Source of the DNA: Camelus bactrianus
Taxonomy: Eukaryota > Chordata > Mammalia > Artiodactyla > Camelidae
Direction of reading: 5' to 3'
Length of the DNA: 64,000 nt
Assembly: GCF_048773025.1 (NCBI RefSeq)
Contig: NC_133543.1
Coordinates: 58,566,104 to 58,630,103 of the forward strand
The notes under the pieces are model-generated. The model had not been told where the DNA came from, searched no databases, and saw only the letters and a program-made list of their open reading frames with translations. Shown here one piece after another: positions 23,104-34,111 of the stretch; within the stretch, counting starts at the first letter, position 1; each line of letters begins with the position of its first letter. Both the position numbers and the translations under genes were made by a program.

Positions 23104-23623
23104 CTGAATGTGATAAAAATCAAACAAACAAGGGGCATCAGTTATAAAACAATTTGAAAAGAGAATTACTGTCTTCTTGATGGGATATCTCCAGATCCAC
23201 TTGGCTCTTTTGCGTGGGTATCAAAGAATTCCCTGTGGCTTCACACAATGGAAAGCCTTGAGAATGAGTGAACAAGATGTACTGGTTGATGTGTTAGGAA
23301 TTTTGGTTTCTCTTTGCTGTGAATCATTATGTAGAGAATTATTCCAACATAACTGATTGTATGAGACCACGTATCCTTACTCCTTATACAGGGGTTAAGT
23401 TTTACTCCCACTACCTTGAATCGTGGAAACTCCTCCAAGAGAAAGGGATAGAGCTTTTGGACTTGGCTTTCTTCTAGCTCTACAAGTATTGTACCTCTGA
23501 TCTTCCTGATTCAGAGGATGTCAGACTCACGTCCCACCTTAGAATTGAAGCTGCCCATACACATGTACATAAATCAGGAACTATACTATGATAACACTGA
23601 AACAAAAAACCCAATCAACCAAC
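23104..23623 (-). other. Intron, 0.52 kb
   Basis: Nothing recognised. Confidence 0.6.
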
Positions 23624-23902
23624 CTGAAACTTGAACTGAGGCTGTGCAGCTGTCTTTCCCCACAGGGTTTTGCACCTCAAAACTGTATACCCCGCTGTCA
23701 CTGGGCGCCACGTTAATAATCTTGAGGCCAGATACTTTGTTGAAGAAGCTTATTTTATACTTGCTGTCACTTGTCAGCTCTTTTCCATCCTTGAACCACT
23801 TGGTAGTGAGTTCGGGCGTGCCTGTGACTGTGCACTCCAAGGTACAGGTATCTCCCGTGGTAACTTTGATAGATTCTGGCTTTTCCACAATCGCTGCAGG
23901 CT
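23624..23902 (-). CDS. TTN: Tandem Ig domain I71 (ten-repeat 3, position 4)
   Basis: Starts EPAAIVEKPESIKVTTGD; B-strand CTLECTVTG; core TKWFKDGKELT; F strand DSGVYSFEVQNPVG, where Phe stands in place of the conserved Cys. 279 bp. Confidence 0.96.
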
Positions 23903-24017
23903 CTGGAATGAGAGGCAAATTGTATTCGGATGTTAAAATCACATTGAAAAACTCAAGAAGACACAGGTACTGGTAGGCGTGTTCTTGTTCTCATGGTGAC
24001 ATTCTATTTTCACTAAC

Positions 24018-24299
24018 CGAGGATGGACAGTGTGGTGGAACACTCTTGCATTCCGGCATCGTTTCTGATCTGACAGGTGTATTTCCCGGCATTGGCTATT
24101 TCTGTTGTGGAAAAGTGGAGGGTTGCAATGTTTTCTGAGTAAGAAATCCATATGTCATCACTTTCTCTGACAACTTCTCCCTTATCTTTGAACCACATCA
24201 CGGAAATTGGCTCAGCGCCTTCAATAGTAGCCTGGAGCTGAACTTCTTCACCCACGATGGTAGAAACATCACTGGGCTTCTTCACAAACCTTGGTGGTG
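24018..24299 (-). CDS. TTN: Tandem Ig domain I70 (ten-repeat 3, position 3)
   Basis: Starts APPRFVKKPSDVSTIVGE; core VMWFKDKGEVV; F strand NAGKYTCQIRNDAG. No B-strand Cys (VQLQATIEG). 282 bp. Confidence 0.96.
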
Positions 24300-24719
24300 C
24301 TGATGGGAAAAAGGCAAAATTGGGGATTTAAAATTTGTGGGGTGAAGAGTATTTCCCTCAAAGTCATGAGCTCAAGGGATCTAATTAGTGATCATGCATT
24401 GTTTCCACTTCTTATAGAAGAGGCATTTTTGGAGAATGGGAGCAGGGATGCATTAGAGTTTGTATTAAGCAGAAAGAGTTCAATGTCTCAGTCCCTCTGC
24501 CTTTCTAAATCCAGTCAAAACGTCTTGGGAAAACTGCCTGAAAGGGTATTTAGTAGGATTTAGAAATGGGATGCACACTAAACATAAAAAGATTTGGAAA
24601 GGGAAAAAGGGAAAACTGGGAGAGGCAACTAATGATAAAGGATGGAGCAATAGCTGAGGGGCCCACAGAGCACTGAAATGAGAAGGAAAATAGTAAGAAG
24701 AGAGTGAAGCCACTCTAAC

Positions 24720-24998
24720 CTTTCAGAGTGATGGAACCAACACAGGTGTCACTCCCCACATCGTTTGTGGCTCGACACTGGTACTCCCCAACGTCTGCAG
24801 TATCGACGTTCAGGATGTGGACGCTCGTAAGGAAGTTCTCGGACATTATCTTGTACTTCTTGCCACTCCTAAGTTCCCTCTTGTCTTTATGCCAAGAAAC
24901 TTGAAATGGGGGTGTGCCCTGAAGCTCACACTCAAGGTGAACATCAGCTCCTTTCAGGGTCTCAACGGGATGAGGCTTTTTGCGGAAAGTGGGTGGTT
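24720..24998 (-). CDS. TTN: Tandem Ig domain I69 (ten-repeat 3, position 2)
   Basis: Starts EPPTFRKKPHPVETLKGA; B-strand VHLECELQG; core VSWHKDKRELR; F strand DVGEYQCRATNDVG. 279 bp. Confidence 0.95.
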
Positions 24999-25234
24999 CT
25001 AAAATTGGAAGGTAATTGAGTTAGGAAAGAAGGAAAATCAGGATGTATTCTCTAAGTATGCAGTTACAGGTAAGAGTCAGTTTGCCATTCCACCACAGAG
25101 AGAACATATCACTTCCAATTTTCTACCACATCCTTTACAATGTTTAGAAGAGTGATGGAGAGTCAAACAGGAACTGAGAGGACAACTAGAGAGGAGGCGA
25201 ATGTGAAAAACACCAAAGATGAGTAAAAGCTGAC

Positions 25235-25516
25235 CTTTAACTTTTAAGGAGGTGCTGCTGCTGGCACTGCCCGCTGCATTGCGGGCCTCGCACGTGTAGT
25301 CTCCGCTGTCTTCCACACGGACATCATGCATTTCTAACACAGCCACCGAGTCAACGAACGACATTCTGAATTTACTGCTCTCTTGAAGTTCAGTCTCGTC
25401 TTTGTACCACAAAACTTTGATTTCTGGAGACCCGCCTATTTTACATTCATATCTTGTGTATTCATCTTGTTTCACAATTCTTGAAGGTTCTAGCTTCTTA
25501 ATGAACCTGGGTGGTT
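25235..25516 (-). CDS. TTN: Tandem Ig domain I68 (ten-repeat 3, position 1)
   Basis: Starts EPPRFIKKLEPSRIVKQD; B-strand TRYECKIGG; core VLWYKDETELQ; F strand DSGDYTCEARNAAG. 282 bp. Confidence 0.96.
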
Positions 25517-26799
25517 CTATGGAACCAAAACAGAAAACACAAGGGAAGAGATGGAAAAGACATGTATAATTCAGGATGAAGTGAGAAGTCAAACCAAGAG
25601 GTCTTTAGCTCTAGAAAACAAATTTACTTGATGCGGTTCAAGAAAGAAGAGCTAAGTGACACCTAAATAGAAAATTCCTAAAATTAAATACATTTAGTTT
25701 TTTAAGCACCCACATCAAGTATTATTACAAAAAGAAGAAGGAAGAGACATTAATCCTTATTGTGCAATCCTCCTATGAGCAAAGGAATCGCTTCTTTAGC
25801 GTGAGATCAGAGACAGCACATGTATCTGCTGGTGGAAGCATTCGGAGGTTTACAGGGATTAAGAGAGTTTAGTTACTTTCTTGTATGTAAACCAGTGCAG
25901 GACTGTCTATTTTCTATGGCTGCAAAGGTATCAGTTATGTACCATGAGGAGTCAGAATAGCAGAACTGGGTCAGATATCTTAATATTTTTAAAGTGCCAC
26001 TTTCTCTTATAGGCCTTAAATAGATATTTCTTCAACCTTCATAATTTCTCTTTGAAGTGGGGAGAACAATGCTTTCTTCATTAACTGAAGCAAAAAATTT
26101 AAGTTCTGGGAGACAAAAATAATTAGCTATATGTCATAGACTAAATGGGCTGCTAAATCTAATTACATTTTAATTTCTAGATATTTATAAACTATCGCCA
26201 CAAAAGCCTTTAAAAATGCTCTAATGGGTTAGACCAATAGCTCATTAAGTACTTAATTTCTGACCACAGCAGCCATGAACACGCTACCGAGAGACATGGC
26301 TGCCTTCGGTAACGTCAGATGTTGATGTGCCCCCAGCCCCTGGCTCCCACTATTACTTCAGTGGTGCTAGTGGAGGAAAAGAAGTTGACACAACCTGACT
26401 CTTCTTGAAGGGCTTGAAAATTTGGGGCTCTGCTACCTGCTAGAGGAACAAAATCCACTAATTTATAATCTACTGTGGAAAATAAGTCAGCCGAGACAAC
26501 TTGCTTTCACTGTCCTAAGATAATTTCTCTCCAACTTGGATTTTCTTGCAATTCTGTGAAAAGTTTTTGTTCACTCTCTCTCTAGGCTCTATTTTTAGCT
26601 TTTGAAGATGGACCTTCAGTCCACATTTTGCCAGTTTTATTTTTTTTAAACAAAAAATTTAAAAAAACTTGACCCCATTTTGAAGTCCCTGGATCCATTC
26701 GATCACTTCTCATTACTAGACCATATCTTGTAAGCCCACACTTCTTCCTACATTTTATGATACTGAAATGAGACCTTGCTACTTCACTCGAACAAGTAC
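25517..26799 (-). other. Intron between ten-repeats 2 and 3, 1.3 kb
   Basis: No exon-like or repeat sequence was recognised. It marks the block boundary and is longer than the introns inside blocks. Confidence 0.6.
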
Positions 26800-27087
26800 C
26801 TTGTACACCCAGATGAGCAGAACAAGAGTCTTTTCCCGCGACGTTGCTTGCGTAGCAGGTGTACTGCCCAGCATCACCTTTGCCTACTTTGAGAACTGTC
26901 AGAGTGGCAGTATTCTCAACCAAAGTCATCTTGTAGTTGCCTCCAGGGCGAATCTCTCTGTTATCTTTGGCCCAAGTGATTTTGATCGGTGCGGTTCCAG
27001 TTATGTGACATTTAAAAGAACCACTTTCTCCAAGAGCAAGATCTACTGATACAGGCTTTAGATCAAAGAAAGGAGGCACTTCATGCT
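26800..27087 (-). CDS. TTN: Tandem Ig domain I67 (ten-repeat 2, position 10)
   Basis: Starts EHEVPPFFDLKPVSVDLA; B-strand GSFKCHITG; core ITWAKDNREIR; F strand DAGQYTCYASNVAG. 288 bp. Confidence 0.96.
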
Positions 27088-27229
27088 CTGAAAAGAATGA
27101 AGACCAACATGGTGACTTCAGTTTTCATGCTCCTAGACACGAAGCAGAAACTAAGAGGCACCAGTCCTTTGGTGGCCTGGAGCAGTGAGGCTGCTTTCTG
27201 ATGAAGAGGGTAATGTGTTAGCTACTTAC

Positions 27230-27517
27230 CTGAGAGAAGGAGCCTGGCACTGGATGAAGCGGTCCCAAAAGGATTAGAGGCTGAGCAATTGTACTGACCA
27301 ACGTGGCTGTGGTCAGTTTGCAAAATCTGAAGAGTTGCTACATTATGAACAAAAGATGTTTGCAAATTAGCATCATCTTTCAGAAGTACCCCATCCTTAT
27401 ACCAAGACACTTGAAGAGGTTCTGAGCCATTGATGCGGCATTCAAACGCAACTGGGAAGCCAAGAGTCTCTTGAACATCCTTCAGTTTTCTTGCAAAGGA
27501 AGGTGGGAGTTTGCGCT
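27230..27517 (-). CDS. TTN: Tandem Ig domain I66 (ten-repeat 2, position 9)
   Basis: Starts [19 protein letters not shown]-strand VAFECRING; core [12 protein letters not shown] strand [14 protein letters not shown]. 288 bp. Confidence 0.96.
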
Positions 27518-27657
27518 CTGTAAAGAAGTTACAGAAGATCCTTATTTACCAGTGAGAAAACACCCACAGCATGTCCCAAGCCGTTAAAATTGGGATGTTT
27601 TTAAGAAATGGGATTTGTCAACACACAGCAAGACTTGTTAAAGAAAACCATCATCAC

Positions 27658-27936
27658 CTTTGATAACAAGCACAGATGACGAAGCCACTGCCCCCACGCT
27701 GTTTTCAGCCTTGCACGTATACTCTCCCACGTCGCTGTGATCCACTTTGTTGATTACTAAGGAGGCAACATTATTTTTGAATTGCATTTTATATGCAGGA
27801 GCTGATCGTAGCTTTGTGTGTTCTTTATACCAAGAAATTCTAATTTCTGGGGTTCCGTCCACTTTACACCGTAAAGTTACAGGTTCTCCAATGGTGGCTT
27901 CTACGTGCTCCAGAGGTTCGATAAAATAAGGTGGTT
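27658..27936 (-). CDS. TTN: Tandem Ig domain I65 (ten-repeat 2, position 8)
   Basis: Starts EPPYFIEPLEHVEATIGE; B-strand VTLRCKVDG; core ISWYKEHTKLR; F strand DVGEYTCKAENSVG. 279 bp. A (TTGA)5 run on the minus strand lies just upstream of its acceptor. Confidence 0.96.
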
Positions 27937-27957
27937 CTAAGGTACAAAGGATAGTCA

Positions 27958-27977
27958 TCAATCAATCAATCAATCAA
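27958..27977. repeat. Tetranucleotide microsatellite (TCAA)5
   Basis: Five perfect copies on the plus strand, TTGA on the minus strand, 20-40 nt upstream of the I65 exon acceptor (AG at 27937-27938), in the branch-point zone of the intron. Confidence 0.95.
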
Positions 27978-28043
27978 ACTCAAAGAGGATGTTTTTTAAA
28001 AGAAAGAAAAGAGAGCAATGAAAAGAGGTAACTGTCAACACAC

Positions 28044-28322
28044 CTAAGACAGACACCAGAGCATCACAAATATCTTGACCAGCCTCATTTTCTATCAGGC
28101 AGCTGTACTGTGCATAATCCTCTATTGTGCTGTCGAGAATTTCCAGGATCGTAGATCTTTCTGTCATGGTAATACTGCAGTTCTGAGACTGTGTAAGGGG
28201 GAACTCATTCTTCATCCAGCTCACCGAGATGGGAGGTGTGCCAGTGTATGTGGCCTCAAGGACTATGGGGCTTCCTGTCTCCACACTGAAATCAGCCAAT
28301 CTTTTCACAAAGGTGGCTGGTT
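28044..28322 (-). CDS. TTN: Tandem Ig domain I64 (ten-repeat 2, position 7)
   Basis: Starts EPATFVKRLADFSVETGS; core VSWMKNEFPLT; F strand DYAQYSCLIENEAG. No B-strand Cys (IVLEATYTG). 279 bp. Confidence 0.96.
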
Positions 28323-28419
28323 CTAGAAGGAGAAAACGTGTGGGCAAAATTGACATCTTCAGGTAAAGAATCAGAAAGAAAACATGTAAAAGAGACACGA
28401 TTTGGAGAAAAGAGCAAAC

Positions 28420-28698
28420 CTTTCACAAAAAGATGTGTGGTACAGGAAGCACTGCCCGCGTCGTTAGTCACGAGGCAAGAATAGTCTCCACTTTGCAACG
28501 GCTCCACCTCAAACAAGCCCAGTTCCGTGACAAAGTCCTCCAGAGAGATGCTGCATGACTCCCCCGACACCAGCTCGCGGCTGCCTTTGAACCACTTGAC
28601 CTTGAAAGGCGGGGTGCCTCTGATGACACTGGTGAACGTGAGGCTCGTCCCAGGCAGAACTTCGACAGAATCAGGGGTTTGTTCAAAAGATGGTGGTT
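28420..28698 (-). CDS. TTN: Tandem Ig domain I63 (ten-repeat 2, position 6)
   Basis: Starts EPPSFEQTPDSVEVLPGT; core VKWFKGSRELV; F strand QSGDYSCLVTNDAG. No B-strand Cys (LTFTSVIRG). 279 bp. Confidence 0.96.
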
Positions 28699-28875
28699 CT
28701 AGATACCCCAGGGGTGGGGGAGATCAAGAGAGACAAGAAATCCAAGTGAGCAGTTAAAGAAAGGGGACACTAAGACAACACAAGAAGGCAAAATAAAGAA
28801 ATCCCCCGCGAGGCGGGCGCTAAGCCACATGGCAGAGGTGCTAGCCAGGGAGCAGCCTGGTCCCTGCGGACTGAC

Positions 28876-29163
28876 CTTGAACAGTCAGGACTGCTGAGCA
28901 TTCGTCAGACCCGGCCACGTTGGCGGCCACGCACGTGTATATGCCTGTGTCGGAGGACTCCAAGAAGCTCAGATTCAAAGCACAGACATTTTCTGAAAAG
29001 CTGGACTGGCATTTAGGCCCACTAATGATCTCATTTCCATCCTGAAACCAGCCAACGGAAATGGGGGCTGAGCCAGAGACTCGACACTCCAAAACTGCCG
29101 AGGCCCCCACGATGGCACTGATGTCTTTCAGCTTACGGATGAAGGAAGGCGGCACGACTCGAT
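28876..29163 (-). CDS. TTN: Tandem Ig domain I62 (ten-repeat 2, position 5)
   Basis: Starts DRVVPPSFIRKLKDISAI; B-strand AVLECRVSG; core VGWFQDGNEII; F strand DTGIYTCVAANVAG. 288 bp. Confidence 0.96.
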
Positions 29164-29257
29164 CTACATGGAGAAGGGGAGTTTTCTGTTTAAAGAGAAG
29201 CCGTATTTTTTTCCCCAGGAAAAAATGATATATTCATAAAAACCTCACAGTACTCAC

Positions 29258-29536
29258 CCGAAACATGGACAGATACAGTGCAGTTACTTTTACCGACACT
29301 GTTTTTTACTTCAAAGCTATATAACCCCTTGTCACTCATTTCTGCACAAGGGATTTTAAGTGAAGCCACTTTGTTGACAAATGTGATGTGGTGTTTGCTG
29401 TCTGCAGATAATTCTCTTCCATCTTTGAACCACTTGGCTGAAAGTTCTGGTGTTCCAGTCACCACACACTCTAGTGCAAAAGGGTTTCCAGTAGTGACAG
29501 TCATGGGTTCTGGTTTCTCTATGATTCTGGCTGGTT
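29258..29536 (-). CDS. TTN: Tandem Ig domain I61 (ten-repeat 2, position 4)
   Basis: Starts EPARIIEKPEPMTVTTGN; B-strand FALECVVTG; core AKWFKDGRELS; F strand DKGLYSFEVKNSVG, with Phe in place of Cys. 279 bp. Confidence 0.96.
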
Positions 29537-29678
29537 CTAAAAGAAGAAGTATACTGCACTTAATACAAAGTCATCTTCCAAACTGAGAGTGTAATCAATG
29601 TATTATTTGGTAAGAATAACATTTGTAGGGAATGATCGTGGGTCATTCAACCTGATTTTTTTCTCAGGCTGTACTAAC

Positions 29679-29960
29679 CTAGTACAGTCAAGACTGCTGA
29701 ACATTCTCTCATTCCAGCATCGTTTTTGATTTGGCAAATGTATTTTCCAGAATTAGATGCTTCTGGGCTCCCAAGTTGGAGGGTTGCAACGTTATCAACG
29801 AACGAAATCCTCGTGTTTTCACTCTCTCTGATGACTTCACCTTTATCTTTCAGCCAAACAACAGAAATGGGCTGGAAACCTTCCACTACGGCCCGTAATT
29901 CAACAGCATCCCCAATAAGGGTTGAGGTGTCACTTAGCTTTTTCACAAATCGTGGGGGTT
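29679..29960 (-). CDS. TTN: Tandem Ig domain I60 (ten-repeat 2, position 3)
   Basis: Starts EPPRFVKKLSDTSTLIGD; core VVWLKDKGEVI; F strand NSGKYICQIKNDAG. No B-strand Cys (VELRAVVEG). 282 bp. Confidence 0.96.
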
Positions 29961-30077
29961 CTAATGAAAGAAATTTGTGGTTAGACAAAAAAGTGAGCAT
30001 CACAGCCATATACCTTATCGGTCAAGCAAGAAAAGATGAAGGAAGAGGCATATGTTTTTGTGCCCATGTATACAAAC

Positions 30078-30356
30078 CTTTGAACTTGACAGTGCAAACA
30101 CACGTGTCACTCCCCACCTCATTGGCAGCTTTGCAGTGATATTCTCCCACATCAGAGGCTTCAAGATTAAGGATATGAAGACTTGTATCAAAATTTTTCG
30201 AAGTGACTTTAAATTTCTTGCTGCTTCGAATTTGCTTTCGATCTTTAATCCACACCACTTCAAATGGGGGAGTTCCCGAAATTTCACATTGTAAGACAAC
30301 ATCAGACCCTTTAAGGGCTCCTACTGGGGAAGGCTTCTGGATGAAAACAGGAGGTG
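30078..30356 (-). CDS. TTN: Tandem Ig domain I59 (ten-repeat 2, position 2)
   Basis: Starts APPVFIQKPSPVGALKGS; B-strand VVLQCEISG; core VVWIKDRKQIR; F strand DVGEYHCKAANEVG. 279 bp. Confidence 0.96.
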
Positions 30357-30613
30357 CTACCAGAAAAAAAGAAGATAGATGATGAGAACACTTGCTTACT
30401 AAAAATGAAAAAGAATTTTAGAGTCTAGAATCATCGTGTGCCTGATGTGACCAAATGAGCGTATTCTAACACAGGAAATGACAATTCATAAAAACCAGTT
30501 TAAGAATTGTAAGCAAATCACCTTAACTAGTCTTTTTATTTTGGAGCTCAGGACACTCCTGAGAAAGAATCTAAATTAGAGGAGAAGGAAGAAAAATGCT
30601 TAGTGTGTCTAAC

Positions 30614-30895
30614 CTTTAACGGTCAGTGCTGTGCTGCAGCTGGTGTCCCCAACACCGTTATGAGCCTCACAGATATAGTCCCCGCTGTCCTCGGTGCTGG
30701 CTTCACTGATGGTAAGCAAGGCCATAGAATTCACGAAGGACATGTTGTATTTCCAGCTTTCATGGAGTTCACTGTCATTTCGGAACCACGCAACTTTAAT
30801 TTCAGGGGAACCGCTTATTCTACATTCCAGTTGGATGGATTCTCCCTGCTTTGCAATTTTTGAAGCTTCTAATTTCTTAACAAACTTTGGAGGTT
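30614..30895 (-). CDS. TTN: Tandem Ig domain I58 (ten-repeat 2, position 1)
   Basis: Starts EPPKFVKKLEASKIAKQG; core VAWFRNDSELH; F strand DSGDYICEAHNGVG; C-terminus STALTVK. 282 bp; the frame has no early Met, so it is easy to overlook. Confidence 0.95.
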
Positions 30896-31430
30896 CTAGT
30901 AAGTCAAAGGAAAAAACAGCTTATGTTTGCAGTTGAAGATTCTGTGAATACCTATTTACACTAGTTTATTATTAAGAATATACACAGTTTCCGAGAACTT
31001 TGTGCTAAAATATATTATCTTTTCTACTAAGTAAACTTCTAATATTTTAATAGATAATTTAATTGATAAGTTAGTTTTTTATAGTTTGGATAGATAAACT
31101 AAAACATATAAGTTAATGTACTATCAAAGTATTTGATTAAAATGGTAAGTCAGAATGCCATATAAAAGGAAAGAAGGAAAAAAGAATGGATAGTTGAAAC
31201 CACATTTAACAAACTTCAATTAAATAACACTGACAAGATTACACTGAGAGACACACTAACAAACAATACAGAGAGAAAACAGAATTTCAATTAATGTTGC
31301 TTCCAACACTAATACACATGATCTAATGTGATCTAGTTTATCCCAAACATATAAAAACTAAAGCAAGTTTTCAAAGACAATGACACAACATGGGAAAGAA
31401 CAAATACTGGCAAATGCCACGTAATGATAC
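30896..31430 (-). other. Intron between ten-repeats 1 and 2, 0.54 kb
   Basis: AT-rich; nothing recognised. Confidence 0.6.
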
Positions 31431-31718
31431 CTTTTACACTGAGTTGAGCTGAGCACATGTCTTTGCCAACATCATTGGTCGCTTGGCAGGTATATTGACC
31501 GGAGTCTCCTTTGCCTACTTTAAGAATTCTCAAGTGTGGAGTGTTTCCCACACATGTAATTGTATAGTTTCCTCCAGGACGAATCTCCTTGTTGTCTTTT
31601 GACCAAGTGATTCGCATTGGTTGAGCACCAGTAACGTGACACTCAAAGTCAGCACTTTCCCCAGCAATGACATCTATAGACACAGGCTTGATGTCAAAGA
31701 AGGGAGATTTCTTAGGTT
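31431..31718 (-). CDS. TTN: Tandem Ig domain I57 (ten-repeat 1, position 10)
   Basis: Starts EPKKSPFFDIKPVSIDVI; B-strand ADFECHVTG; core ITWSKDNKEIR; F strand DSGQYTCQATNDVG. 288 bp. Confidence 0.96.
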
Positions 31719-31837
31719 CTGGAAGATGAGAAGAGAAGGCAATGTTTATTTTTTCTTCTTTTTTATTGGCCATTTCTATTTTGACAATGAATAAGAAGTC
31801 ATGGCTGGAAAAGAGAAAGGTGAACATGGGAACAAAC

Positions 31838-32125
31838 CTCTTGCTGTCAGTCGTGCGCTAGAAGATGCTGTCCCAAGTGGATTAGAAGCTGAACAGGAGT
31901 ACTGGCCAGAGTGACTCAAGTCTGTCTGCAAAATTTTTAAAGTTGCCACATTATCTACAAACGATGTCTGTAGATTTTCATCATCTCGTAGCAGTACCCC
32001 GTCTCTATACCAGCACACTTGGATGGGCGCGGAGCCGTTTAAGCGACAGGTGAGTGTAACTGGTAACCCAACAGTTTGCTCAACGTCCTTTAACTGTCTC
32101 GCAAAGGAAGGTGGGAGCTGGCGCT
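31838..32125 (-). CDS. TTN: Tandem Ig domain I56 (ten-repeat 1, position 9)
   Basis: Starts [19 protein letters not shown]-strand VTLTCRLNG; core [12 protein letters not shown] strand [14 protein letters not shown]. 288 bp. Confidence 0.96.
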
Positions 32126-32241
32126 CTGTAGGAAGACAAGTAACACTTGAGACATTAGTAGAGGAAATACAAATTTCCCCATGGAGTTAAAGGAGTTAAG
32201 GAAAAAAAGAAATTTCTTAATTTCTGAAATAACAGCATCAC

Positions 32242-32520
32242 CTTGAATTCTGAAGACAGTCTTAGAAAAGGCAGTTCCTATGCTGTTTTCTGCTTTACAC
32301 GTGTACTCGCCACTGTCACTGATAGCCACTTTATTAAAAACAAGTGTGGCCACATTGTTTGTAAAATAGGTCCTGTATTCAGGAGTTGGCCGTAACTTGG
32401 TGTCTCCTTTGTACCAAGACACTGTGATTTCTGGTGTCCCAGCGACCTGGCATTGTAAAGAGACCGAATCTCCCACTGATGCTTCCAGAGGCTCCAGTTC
32501 CGTAACAAAATAAGGAGGTT
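32242..32520 (-). CDS. TTN: Tandem Ig domain I55 (ten-repeat 1, position 8)
   Basis: Starts EPPYFVTELEPLEASVGD; B-strand VSLQCQVAG; core VSWYKGDTKLR; F strand DSGEYTCKAENSIG. 279 bp. Confidence 0.96.
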
Positions 32521-32627
32521 CTAAAGAAGAAAGGTTCACAATCAGCCACTGAAGCTAAAGAAAACTGAACAAACCAAGCCTCATGTTAGACGAATGCCAG
32601 TCATTTAAGACAGAATAAGAAACACAC

Positions 32628-32906
32628 CTAATGTTGATACCAGAGCTTTGCAAACATCGCTTCCTGCCTCGTTTTCAATCTCGCAGGTATACTGTCCTGC
32701 ATCCCTTTTTGTGCTGTTCAGAATTTCCAGGATGCAAGTCTTCTCTGTTGTGACTATGCTGCATCTTTCAGATGGTCTTATGTTAAAACCATCCTTTTTC
32801 CAGGTGACTGAAATGGGAAGTGTTCCAGTATAGGTGCTCTCCAGAATGATGGACCTCCCTGGCTCCACAGAGTGATCACTTAACTTCTTCACAAATGCAG
32901 CTGGTT
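32628..32906 (-). CDS. TTN: Tandem Ig domain I54 (ten-repeat 1, position 7)
   Basis: Starts EPAAFVKKLSDHSVEPGR; core VTWKKDGFNIR; F strand DAGQYTCEIENEAG. No B-strand Cys (IILESTYTG). 279 bp. Confidence 0.96.
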
Positions 32907-33000
32907 CTGGTGAGGGACAAAGTACAGCAGTTCAACATAGTAAAAACACGAACAGAGATGTCACTTAGAAAATAGGAAGAACAAATATACTCAAGCAAAC

Positions 33001-33279
33001 CTTTTACAAAGAGATGGGTAGTGCAGGATGTTTGGCCAGCATTGTTAGAAACCACACAGGTGTATTCCCCACTCTGACCTATGTCGACATTAAATAATTC
33101 CAGTTCTGCCACGGTGTCTTCAAAATAGATGTTGCACCTGTCTCCTTTCACCAGTTCCCTGGCACCTCTGAACCAGCCGACCTTGAATGGAGGGGTTCCT
33201 CTAATAACACTTGTGAAGGTGACGTCTTTGCCTGGCAGTACTTCCAAAGGTTCAGGCTCCTTCACAAAAGAGGGTGGTT
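33001..33279 (-). CDS. TTN: Tandem Ig domain I53 (ten-repeat 1, position 6)
   Basis: Starts EPPSFVKEPEPLEVLPGK; core VGWFRGARELV; F strand QSGEYTCVVSNNAG. No B-strand Cys (VTFTSVIRG). 279 bp. Confidence 0.96.
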
Positions 33280-33431
33280 CTACACAGACATGGAGGACAA
33301 TGAAAAGATCCCGTCAGCTTTGAATTTACTTGCAACTATGAAGCAAAAAGAATACGCTGGAATGTGTGTCAACCTGGATGTGCCCACAAAGAGGAATTGT
33401 GTAAGAAAGGGCATGAGTGTCTAACACTGAC

Positions 33432-33719
33432 CTTGTACGGCCAGCACTGCACGGCACTCGTCAGACCCAGCAACGTTAGCAGCCACACATGTGTAATTGC
33501 CCATATCCGACCAGTCCAGAGAGTTCAGCTGCAATGTGCAGACATTATCTGAAAATGTGGTTTGGTACTTTGCTCCACTGACAATCTTGGTTTTCTCATG
33601 AAACCAGGCAACAGAGATGGGCGATGATCCAGCCACTTTGCACTCCAAGATGCAAGATGCACCCAGCACCCCAACAGTATCCTTCAATCTTCGTGTGAAA
33701 GAGGGAGGAACCATCCGGT
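33432..33719 (-). CDS. TTN: Tandem Ig domain I52 (ten-repeat 1, position 5)
   Basis: Starts DRMVPPSFTRRLKDTVGV; B-strand CILECKVAG; core VAWFHEKTKIV; F strand DMGNYTCVAANVAG. 288 bp. Confidence 0.96.
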
Positions 33720-33832
33720 CTATGTGAGGAGAGGCAAGAGACTCGTGATTCGAAAGAACAGAGGAGATGTGAGAGATGAAAACTTGTGAAAGAAATGTGC
33801 TTAAGAAATGCGAGGAAAAGATTGAAACCAAC

Positions 33833-34111
33833 CTGAAACATCAACCACAGCTGTGCAGCTGCTTTTTCCCACATTGTTTTGAACCTGGAACGTGTATGTG
33901 CCTGCATCCTGCTTCTCGATGGAGAGAATCTTTAAGGAAGAGATTTTGTTGTAGAAGCTAAATTTGTGTTTTTGGCTGCTGGTCAACAGCTTTCCGTCCT
34001 TGTACCACTCAACTGAGAGTTCGGGAGTGCCAGCCACCTTACACTCCAGAGTGCAAGTGTCCCCTACAGTCACTGTCATCGGTCCTGCCTTCTCAACAAT
34101 GACTGCAGGCT
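33833..34111 (-). CDS. TTN: Tandem Ig domain I51 (ten-repeat 1, position 4)
   Basis: Starts EPAVIVEKAGPMTVTVGD; B-strand CTLECKVAG; core VEWYKDGKLLT; F strand DAGTYTFQVQNNVG, with Phe in place of Cys. 279 bp. Confidence 0.96.

Larger units (their letters stand above)
20379..25516 (-). repeat. TTN: Ten-domain Ig super-repeat 3 (I68-I77)
   Basis: Ten exons with lengths 282, 279, 282, 279, 288, 279, 279, 279, 288, 288 in transcript order, the same series as in the two preceding blocks. Matching positions share start motifs, for example DRxVPPSFxRKLK at position 5 and a PFFD start at position 10. Confidence 0.93.
26800..30895 (-). repeat. TTN: Ten-domain Ig super-repeat 2 (I58-I67)
   Basis: Ten exons with the same length series as blocks 1 and 3 (282, 279, 282, 279, 288, 279, 279, 279, 288, 288). 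It is the most compact block, 4.1 kb against 5.4 and 5.1 kb, because its introns are short. Confidence 0.93.

Noticed and set aside
25517-26799. A missing Ig exon in the long intron between ten-domain blocks
   Set aside because: The exon-length series is complete on both sides, and no Trp/YxC-containing frame is present in the intron.
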